Shown: piece by piece, positions 36,476-45,824 of the stretch | How the letters are laid out: the number at the start of each line of letters is the position of its first letter | How positions within the stretch are numbered: position 1 is the first letter of the stretch | Position numbers and translations under genes: made by a program | From: Allolobophora icterica | Taxonomy: Eukaryota; Annelida; Clitellata; Crassiclitellata; Lumbricidae | Assembly (NCBI GenBank): GCA_963556255.1 | Contig: OY744610.1 | Coordinates: forward strand, 15,821,339-15,885,338 | Reading direction: 5' to 3' | DNA: 64,000 bases | Notes under the pieces: generated by a model | What the model was told of the DNA's origin: nothing | The model's input: only the letters and a program-made list of their open reading frames with translations | The model's database searches: none

Positions 36476-37735
36476 AATAAAAGGTCGTTGGAAAAAGAGA
36501 AGCCATTATGCTGTATATTAATGCCAAACAATGGATAGGCTAATTGGAATAGATAGGTGGGGTCTTTTTTCTAGCCTTCTGGTAAACTTCTAAATACGCC
36601 ACTTAACCACTGACAACGTTGAAGAAATAACCATTTCTTAAGATGTTTGCATTATAATTTTCGAAGAAATTAAAGTGCGTGTTACTTACTTATTTAGCAA
36701 ATGCACTATGAGACAAGGCTGGTAGCTAGCAGCGCTCTATTGGAGCGAAGTCAGTGGTGACCATATATATATGAGACGGTTAAACAGGCGATATAGAAGT
36801 GACCGCAATGCATAGTATAAGAAGGGAGCCGAATGTAGGTAAAGAGACCATAGATTGACTGGGAAGAAGCGATATATATGAGTTGTTATTTATGGGCAGA
36901 AGGCTAGAGATAGAAAGAGATGCCAAAGGCAACGCTGACCGAGGAATGGTCATCTAGAAGACACGTGGCCAGGGGAGACGCTATGGGCTAAGAGGACTAG
37001 TAGGCGGTCTTCTGAGTAAGGCAGAAGATAATTTTAGGATAGAGAGGTTCCTCTGAGGAATACCGGTAGGCCCGAGGCTGGTAAGGGAACTCGCCTAGGG
37101 ATAGCTTAGCGGACTCGCTAGGACGTTTTGAGTTATAAGTTTGGAGGACTGGACATTGCGGCATTCTGTGCGAAGCTGACTACCGGCAGAGTCGCACAGG
37201 AGCTTTTGGACGTTGTTACTGTAAGAGAACAGATTAGATTCTTCTTTGTCATTTGCAAGGTATGTTATCTTATATTATAATTGAAATGCAAGCGAGTGTC
37301 TTTTTGCTCTCCTGTGTCTAGTTCACCCCAGCCATATACACAGGCACTCAGTCGTCGCATTTACCGCGATAAAAATTCAGGCATCAGTTTCCCCGCTGTT
37401 CTTAAATAGCATTACATTTATGAATACAAGATCCTCAAGCATAAACTCGATGTTGTTCCCATCGTTTCCTTTATGGTGACTTTACGCCAGCGATAAACGG
37501 CACGACATTTCTTTGTCCATGACCACATTGTGTACTTAACTACTTCAGGTTCTGTATGAGACATTTTCTTGCACTTTCTTTCTAAATCGAAATGAATTAC
37601 AAAATCCTCTTTCCAATAGCCGATTTCACGTGGTCTCATACGTTCACCAGTTTCTAGAAAGACCGTTTTTCAGAACTTCCGGTTTGATTGGCACATCCGA
37701 CTTCCGAGTTAAATGTTCATATCGACCCAGCACAT
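36476..37735. other. non-coding, nothing firm
   Basis: No gene is recognised. The G/A-rich stretch 36720-37270 has no second copy in the window. A degenerate LTR or an unrecognised repeat cannot be excluded. Confidence 0.3.
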
Positions 37736-37739
37736 TTTT

Positions 37740-37965
37740 ATAGCGCTAGAAATAAAGACATTTGTCGCGAGACTTATAGAGACCGCTTGTTCGAGACAGA
37801 ACAAGACTTTCGCTTCAAGACAGTTTCTAAAAAGTCGAGAAATTGGTTCGAGACTGAGACCGAGACGAGACAATAGGTTCCCGAGAATGAGACGAGACTG
37901 AGACATTAAAAAACCTATCTCGAGACGTCTCGAGACCGAGACTGAGTCTCGAGACCATACAACTC
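37740..37965. repeat. GAGAC-rich patch
   Basis: Repeated CGAGAC, GACTGAGAC and TCTCGAGAC words include the palindrome CTCGAGACGTCTCGAG. ORFs of about 60 codons on both strands here are by-products of the repeat. Confidence 0.6.
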
Positions 37966-38225
37966 TGGTTTTAAGTGAGCTTAACCTGTAAACGTAGGTC
38001 GATGTTTAGAAGTGCCATCTATTTGGATTGCTGTTATGCTTAGAGCTCGGTGTAAAAGATCCCTCCAACCTGTGAATTTAATGGTGAGGATTTCTAAAGT
38101 GTGTAAACAGATATGATACGTTTTAACTTTACCTGTAGTTGCATGATCTACCGATCGAGCTAATTGAGTGCATACTCATTAAAGCCATAGTTATGGAAGT
38201 GAAAGATATGAAACTGTCCAAAAGT

Positions 38226-38472
38226 GTGTGGAAAGAAAAAGCTGATCATGTGATAAGCAGACTTCGAACTGTCTACTAGTGAATTCAGAATACACTGTGA
38301 GAAGATCTTCTCGTGAATTCAGAGAGAACACGTACTATACACTGTGAGAAGATCTTCTCGTGAATTCAGAGAGAACACGTACTATACACTGTGAGAAGAC
38401 CTGTTCTCTCTGGATTCACTAGTAGACAGTTCGAAGTCTGCTTATCACATGATCAGCTTTTTCTGTCCACAC
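38226..38472. repeat. 63-bp inverted repeat enclosing 47-bp tandem units
   Basis: Left arm 38226-38288 (GTGTGGAAAGAAAAAGCTGA and onward) is nearly perfectly complementary to 38410-38472 (ending CAGCTTTTTCTGTCCACAC). Between them a 47-bp unit (GTACTATACACTGTGAGAAG, then ATCTTCTCGTG) repeats a little over twice (38293-38400). This is probably a foldback MITE or a rearranged hairpin. Confidence 0.85.
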
Positions 38473-38559
38473 AAATTGTCGCGGACGACGAGTTAATTAG
38501 GTTTTCCTCTGACAGGACTCAACTGAAAATGAAATAATTCGTCAATACGTAACATATAG

Positions 38560-38945
38560 ACAATCAAGATAACCTATAATTTATGATGTATGACAATATA
38601 CAAATAGAGACATGCGCATGTCACCTGCCATGTCGGTCGCTCATTGATAGCCGAGCGCCCATGGCTTTGCGGGAGATCAACATATACTACTATAATCCCG
38701 GAAATTGACAGTTGAGCAATCTCGTGGTCCCACTTTGAAACACGCGTTTGCAAGGTCTTTATCCAACATACGTCACAGGCACTCCAACAGAGTCTTTTCT
38801 GACTGCCATCCAGTTTCACCTCGCACAGCCATGATATTAAAGAACAACATACTCATACAACAACCAGTGACGATTACCAGGATACGAGAATACACGATGG
38901 GCTGGAATTGAAGTGCGACAGCGTGGCCCTTGCAAAACGCCACGG
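38560..38945. repeat. dispersed repeat R2, copy 1
   Basis: Landmarks are GTGGTCCCACTTTGAAAC, CAGAGTCTTTTCTGACTGCC, ATCCAGTTTCACCTCGCA, GACGATTACCAGGATACGAG, ACGATGGGCTGGAATTGAAG and GCGACAGCGTGGCCCTTGCA. The last part recurs at 39905-39970. The first part recurs at 42990-43165 and 49505-49690. Confidence 0.65.
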
Positions 38946-39879
38946 ATAGTGTTATTACATGTATTATTATTGTATGGTTTATCAAACAATCCTTCAACTG
39001 CTACCAGATTTCTATAAGTGAAGTGCTCATTAAAGCCTTGGCTGTGGGTTTTCGCACGAGCGACACTTGCAAATAGATGGTTGGTGCATTGTTAGAAACT
39101 GAACACCAGATGTAAACGCTTGTCTGCATTTGAACAGTCCTGTGACTGTTTCACATACATGACACATGCAAACCTGAATACATACTCCCTACAAGCACAC
39201 GAACATATTTACATACATGCATAAATATATTTATAAATGGAGAGTCAAATTTGCTTTCTTTCATAAAAGCTCTCCCGTAACACAATATTTAGGATTATAT
39301 TAGTGTTCTCTTAAAGTGAAATCGTATTCAGAGTCTTAAACCTTACCTACTATGATCAAATGAATGCTTTAACGACAGGACATAAATCGGTGGACGTTTA
39401 AATTGATGTCGTAAAGGAAACATAATTCGTTGGTGGAACTATTATAGATGGAACATCAATGGACTGCGTCTGAAGTATTTTATCGGCTTAGCACTCATAC
39501 TATTTTCAATATCTCACATCCAATGCAGCCTATCCTTTACAGCCGAAAGAAAGTCATTCACTTAAGAGTACGCCGATTTCTGACGATTGGATTTCAACTT
39601 AGAGCATTACGTTTGTAAGAACTTTCATGAAGACAACAGTAACTCCCAGGCGGAGATTCGGTGTGTAAGCTTAAACTTACTTATGTATTTTTGCATGTAT
39701 GTATAATTGCATATGTGCATGTATATATCTTAATGAAATTTATTATAGCGCATTTTAAGTGCCTCACAAAAGAGTTGAACCTATGACTATCTGACAGATC
39801 AAACAAATGCAGTTTAAGACAGTAAATGTATGCTGCGCAGAATCAAAGGCAACAGTAGGCCTACGTGTAAGTGCAGTGG

Positions 39880-39970
39880 CAGATTGCTCCAGGAGTACGG
39901 TCAGCTTACGAGAATGCACGATGGGCTGGATTTTAAGTGCGACACCGTGGCCCTTGTAAAACGCCACGGG
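39880..39970. repeat. dispersed repeat R2, copy 2 (right part)
   Basis: ACGAGAATGCACGATGGGCT, then GGATTTTAAGTGCGACACCG, then TGGCCCTTGTAAAACGCCACGG, matches 38880-38945 with few differences. Confidence 0.75.
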
Positions 39971-40095
39971 CTGTAGTTCGGAATGATCTTCGACCCAGCT
40001 GATGCATTAGTGTATTAAGTAAGAATGCAAGATGTTTTGGTATTCATGATCATTTAACGAAGCTAGGTCTGATTCGCATTTCCTGTACAGTTCGA

Positions 40096-40514
40096 GTCAG
40101 GTCCAGGCCCGCCGAGAGGGGGGGCAGGGGGGGCAAATGCCCAGGGGCCCGGCGACTTTTAGGGGCCCGGGCCGGGCCCGCAATCAACTTATGAAAAATA
40201 TTATAATCAGTTATACAAAGTTTATGATTTATGCCTTTTAAAATATATTATCTGACGCTTAACTACAATCAGTTTAAACTTTAAGCATCTGAATAAAATC
40301 ATAGTTGTATGTATGTATATACGTAATATATGTAATATCGTACGGTCGTACACGCACTTTTATTATTTCAATTTGTGTTTTTTTGTACGACCCTACGATA
40401 TTATATTTATATGAAGCCCAAAGATAGTTTAGAAGCCCGTAACTGCTCTGCCTAGGGGCCCGTGACTGCTCTGCCTAGGGGCCCAGAATTTCTGTCGGCG
40501 GCCCTGGTCAGGTC
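40096..40514. mobile_element. hAT-type MITE with 8-bp target duplication GTCAGGTC
   Basis: The element is 40104-40506 with ends CAGGCCCGCCGA and TCGGCGGCCCTG. GTCAGGTC occurs at 40096-40103 and 40507-40514. The ends are GC-rich (runs of GGGGCCC) and the interior AT-rich. It has no coding capacity. A 37-bp direct repeat (CGTAACTGCTCTGCCTAGGGGCCC / CGTGACTGCTCTGCCTAGGGGCCC) lies near its right end. Confidence 0.9.
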
Positions 40515-41430
40515 CACCTAGTTAAAATGTACAGGAAAACAATTCAAAACTACGCATGAAAACGTGAATTATGCAATATGCGTGAAAGTGTCAATATTTC
40601 TTTTTATTTATCATTTAAAATCATCATTTTACGTAACGCTTCTTATTTTACGGCTTTAGTATAGGCCTAGATGTGCGATAGCCCAGCCTACTTATAAGCG
40701 ATATTAAAACATAAATATTCTAGTTTTTTCTGCACGCATTATTGCTCACACAATTAGGCCCCAATTGGCCATCTAATAACCCAGCGCTGAGCTCGCAACT
40801 TTCTTTTTCATATTCATGATGTTCTGCTCATATGCAACAAATTAATACAGACGTAGGCGGCGAAAGTTAAGGCCAGACAACAATAACAAATTAGCAATAC
40901 AATCATCCCACTTAGCACCCGGATTAACTTTAAACATAAGTTTCATATATATATATGTCCTTTTATCTTATGATTTAACTTAATTTGCTCTTCTCCAGGC
41001 ATCAACTTGACGACATATTTACTGCAAGAGTTTGGTTCGATTGATGCATTGTACGATATAATGAATCAATGAATCTATAAAAAATTATAGAGCGCCCCTT
41101 CAAGATCGCCCCGTGGTAAAAAAAAACCGATTCAAGCAATGAAAAGTCCATCGTAAGTTACCAAATACTTTCTGACCCACCTATCGGTGTATTTTCTTGG
41201 ACATTTGCTTGGATTTAAATTTGCAAGAGGTTTAGCAACGCATTTAGTATATTATCGATAAGTGGTTTTCATTTCGCAAAAAATCCACTGACCTATAAAT
41301 AATTCTCATGACTAAATGCAAAAGCGAAAACTATCACCACAAGGCTTGATATCATTTTATTCCTTTTATTTGTCAATATATTCATCATTATTATCATTTA
41401 TCATCAATTATCGTTATCGTCCTTATCATT
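40515..41430. other. non-coding; L2 3'-tail scrap at 41050-41130 (minus)
   Basis: AATGAATCAATGAATCTATA, then TAGAGCGCCCCTTCAAGATC, at 41060-41107 is a reversed L2 3' end. TAGGCCTA occurs at 40662-40669. Nothing else is recognised. Confidence 0.45.
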
Positions 41431-41435
41431 ATCAT

Positions 41436-41436
41436 T

Positions 41437-41519
<83 letters not shown>

Positions 41520-41520
41520 A
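41436..41520. repeat. (TCA)n microsatellite
   Basis: A pure trinucleotide tract of about 85 bp has imperfect flanks from about 41390 to 41570. Confidence 0.95.
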
Positions 41521-42172
41521 ATCATCATCGTCATCATCATCATTCCCGTCGTTATAATCATCTTTATTGTTATCAATTCAGTTTCAGTTTCTGGCTTCAA
41601 ATATTACTCTAAATTATATGTGACTTCATTTTCAAATTTTACCGCAAAAATGAGGTCGCAATTACCAAAGAAATCTTAACAAAACTTTGAATCCTTTGTA
41701 ACTATAATTTGTTCTCACTGCCATTTGCGTCTTCTTTTCTCTTACCGTCCGTTTGTATTTTTATAGCGCTATTATTTAAGATAATCTCAGTCAAGTCCGA
41801 ATTAAACGAACTCTGTTTCCAAGCCTGAGAGTTCGGTGCATAGATGGCGTTCTAATGGCCAACACCGAGATGTCAATATAGCTGAAGTCAGCCATGTTAT
41901 TCAGCTGACGACCATTGGATCGATCGGCTGGACCCAGCGTATAACCAACCCTAGTGGGAGTAATGTATGTCGACAAAGAACCAAAAGATGGATATCGAGT
42001 GTGACCAATTTGTTGTCACATTTTAATTTGTGTGTCTTGCATTTTGCCACAGCCATCGTTACTCTCCTCATCATACACACTTTTCTCTCGTTTGTCGGAT
42101 CTTAACAAGTTTATTACTAAACCATGATCTCATCATCAGCATACGTTTTGCTACAGTCGTCGTCGTAGTCAT

Positions 42173-42173
42173 T

Positions 42174-42270
<97 letters not shown>

Positions 42271-42306
42271 CCACCACCACCACCACCACCACCATCATCA
42301 TCATCA
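42173..42306. repeat. (TCA)n(CCA)n microsatellite
   Basis: A TCA tract is followed by a short CCA tract and TCA again. The flank at 41870-41930 resembles part of the 23.7-kb tandem unit. Confidence 0.95.
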
Positions 42307-42980
42307 TGTCGTCCTTGAAATGAGGATGGTCTTATAGAAACAAGGATGGGTCTGCAAGCATTTCTATTACTGTTCTTGGGGCTGAAGAGTTCGAATTTAA
42401 GACGAAATTGACAACAAATTGATGATTATCAAGGACTCTGATATGGACTGCTCTGCTTCTTAACGTTAGTCGCATGATCCGAAGTGGAATCGCTTAAATA
42501 ATAGGTAAATGTACGCCAAATCTCAGAGATAATGTTAGGTTTGTGTCAATAATAAAACAGAGGTCTATTTTTTAATCTAAGCTTATACTTTAAGAAACGT
42601 TCTTAAATGTTTAACCACTAACTTTAAGCTCAACATTTCTAAAGCAATAATTAAAAGGGATAAGCAGGGCACTAATTTATTTACTCGCGCTGCGTCGTGT
42701 CACGGGGTTGTCCAGGAACGCCAAGTGGCGGTTCAAGTCCGGTTGCCAGGAGACCTGAGAGAGAAAAGGGTAGAGGAGTTGGAAATCAACTTATTATTGT
42801 TCTGCTCAACAAATAACACTTCTTTAAAGTAGAACCTGCCTAGTGCCTATGCTAATCTAAATGATGTTAAGTGTAATTTAAAAAACAGGAAATATGCTGG
42901 CAAGCAAAATAATGCACAGGGTACTAGAAGGAAAACATGGCTTCAAATACAGGGCTGGGGGAAATCAACATTAATTTTAC
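42307..42980. other. non-coding, nothing firm
   Basis: The segment 42710-42760 contains GGTTCAAGTCCGG, which fits a tRNA B-box, with GGGGTTGTCCAGG upstream. It could be a degraded tRNA-derived SINE, but no second full copy or A-box could be confirmed. Confidence 0.25.
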
Positions 42981-42984
42981 TTGT

Positions 42985-43170
42985 GAATCCGGATTGTGAC
43001 AGTTGCGCCATCTGGTGATACAACCTCGAAGCAGACGTCCGTTCCTATTGCGTTGTCCGACATCGATCGAATGCACCCCGTCAGAGTCTTTTCATCCAGT
43101 TTTCAACAGTTTTCAACAGCGACACATACTCCTACAGCATCTACTGACGATACCAGGATGGTTATTAGTA
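42985..43170. repeat. dispersed repeat R2, copy 3
   Basis: TGACAGTTGCGCCATCTGGT, TGCGTTGTCCGACAT, CAGAGTCTTTTCATCCAGTT and GACGATACCAGGATGG match copies 1 and 4. Confidence 0.6.
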
Positions 43171-43204
43171 TCCAGACATCAAACTGAAGCAGCGTTTTTC
43201 GTCA

Positions 43205-43300
43205 TAAATAACCACCTAAGTAAGTAAGTAAGTATATTCTTTATTATACCAGCTGCAAACGCACTGTGGTTAACAATACAGGTTATACAAATAGGTGCAC
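43205..43300 (-). mobile_element. retrotransposon 3'-tail scrap
   Basis: AGTAAGTAAGTAAGTATATT, then CTTTATTATACCAGCTGC, is the reverse complement of the 3' tail at 36425-36475. This identifies the same non-LTR family in opposite orientation. Confidence 0.65.
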
Positions 43301-43539
43301 AAGAAACTGATAAATAATAACATACAGAAAGATAGACCTAGAATGGGGCCTTGCAATTTCCCAAACTATCTCTTAGTGAAAATATCTACCACTCTAAGTT
43401 ATATAAAATGCGTCTGTGTCATCGACATTTTGGGATTCTATTTTCCAAATTTCTATTTATGAATTTGCTGGTAGTTCAGTGGGATAGTCAGCGTTTATTA
43501 TACAGACCCTCATAATTATATCTTAAAGTGGGATGAAAG

Positions 43540-43860
43540 ATCGTTTCCTTTTCACATGCTAAATAGGCCCCTCTTATTGACGATTCTTTCTTAGCATTGC
43601 CGGCGAGGATTGGCTTGTGGCATAGGGGCCGAAGCATAAACGCCTTCAGGCCGCCAATCCAACGCAGTGCCTAATAAACAAAGAGCATCGGCCAAAGCAA
43701 AGTAAAAGTGTTATCAACTGAGTTCAATTAATGAGCTTGAGCTACATACCATACAGGAAGCCTATCGCTTCCTCGGAGTCATTATTCGTTTCGTCTTGGT
43801 GGACGATTCTGTTCACATGCGTAAATGCAGATTTACTAGTATCAGGTACTGACTTTTTGT
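43540..43860 (+). repeat. dispersed repeat R1, long form, copy 4
   Basis: It is aligned with 5480-5800: GATCGTTTCCTTTTC, TTGCCGGCGAGGATTGG, GCATCGGCCAAAGCAAAG, TTCGTCTTGGTGGACGATTC. Confidence 0.65.
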
Positions 43861-44840
43861 CGAGGTCTAAATTGTGTTTGCACAGTTCAAAATGAATAAT
43901 ATTGCACAATTTTAACAGCTTACCCTGAAACTGTCGCTACAGAGTTAGCTATTAATGGATATCCTACTGTCCCACTGTGCTATGATAATTTCCGAATGCA
44001 CTGCTGCGGACTGAGCCATAGGAATGGGACTAATAAGAATGCATGTGGTAGAAAATCTAGTAGAGCAGTGCAGATCATAGCCCCATACATCAACGTATTA
44101 GAGGGGTTGTCCAGAGGGTGATGGACCGTGTTGGTCGTGGTCCAGTTGCCAGTGAGGTGCATAGTAGATATGCAACTGCTGTGTCTATAGAACGTAGTAA
44201 TATAGAAGAATTTAATCCACATTGCGGCATATTATTTATTGTCTATATAAGAGAATGACAACAAGCAGCCACAGCGGCTGATGTCTCGTCGACAGCTAAT
44301 CAGCTTCTACATCCGGAGTTAGCCACAGACGTGCAGGACCGACTGAAGCAGAAACGTTCGCCTCTTCTGGATCTGAGGAAAGGTTGGGGCGTTTACTTAA
44401 GTAATCCATACGTCAGTATTAGTTGCACTGTTGGAGAACACTCACATTGGCTGCTTTACATCGTATTTAAGTTACAGTGGAACAGCTATTTAAACTTTGA
44501 ACACGTAGGCAGCATTATATCGAATAACTATATTAAATCTGATCATCCTAACTTACACACAAGCAAAAGTGGGAATGGTTAATGGAAGAGGGATTGTGCT
44601 AAGATGATAAATAATATGTGTACTTCGCACAACAGTATCTGTACGTCAGAATAAACTATGCGGCCGTCTTGGCAACATTAAGTCGATATTCGCTTCAAGT
44701 GAGATCATAGTTCAGGATTCACATAGTCCGTTGGAGCAGCCTTGTCGACATCCAGTAGGTCAGAGGAAACCATCAATCAGGCTACGATGGATAAGCATAC
44801 TACATATTGTAGCGGCATGGCCGCGTTACGGCGCCATGTA
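43861..44840. other. non-coding, nothing recognised
   Basis: ORFs of about 80 codons (43980-44222 minus, 44331-44582 plus) show no recognisable domain. No repeat partner was found. Confidence 0.35.
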
Positions 44841-44845
44841 AATTG

Positions 44846-45158
<313 letters not shown>

Positions 45159-45824
45159 ACTGAAACAGGTAAATCTTAAGACAGGAACGCCACTAAAAAG
45201 CTGACAGAACAAAGAGGATCGAGTAATAAATTCCCAAAGCCTTGGAGCAGAGACCGAAATGGCATGGCCAGAAAGTCAAACACTGTTGGAATATGATGCA
45301 CAACAAGAGTCGAAGTATCTCTAGATCGATGGCAATACTTATCTATATAACGAAGAAGTAGGGATAGGAAGGCTGCCTTAAATGCAGTACTTTGTGAACT
45401 AATCGACTTACTTTAAATTGGTTTCTTTACTCATAAGCTCTAGTGAAAAGTAGATTGTTCTCCGGATATCACGATTTTATTGCTGTATTTCTACTAAAGT
45501 CGAATCGTATCACACAACATCGTACGCAAGATTAAGCAAAATTTACACTTGGAGCTTTTTAATTAACACGGATTAGCCTACTACAAGTAACAATTATTCA
45601 GGCATACAGTTTAATAATATCTCCAATTTGCACCATGCTTTATAACACCGTCTTTAAGTACTCGTGCTTTTAACATATAACACATGCAAGGGATATAAAG
45701 GCAGATTTGGAAGTAGAGTCTCTATCGTAGGATCAAAAAGGTTTAACCGCCCAGATGCAGAGTTGTCTTTCATTTACACTTATAATATGTCGCCATATGT
45801 CGATTGTCAACTTGAAAAGTAATA
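45159..45824. other. 5' flank of copy E
   Basis: By analogy with the acceptor at 45840-45841, an intron and non-coding first exon of copy E should lie in or beyond this stretch. No clear TATA box or donor can be selected. Confidence 0.3.

Noticed and set aside
36720..37330. Solo LTR of a retrovirus-like element
   Set aside because: No matching TG...CA ends, target duplication or second copy could be identified.
42705..42765. tRNA-like B-box (GGTTCAAGTCCGG)
   Set aside because: No matching acceptor stem or A-box was found at the proper distance.
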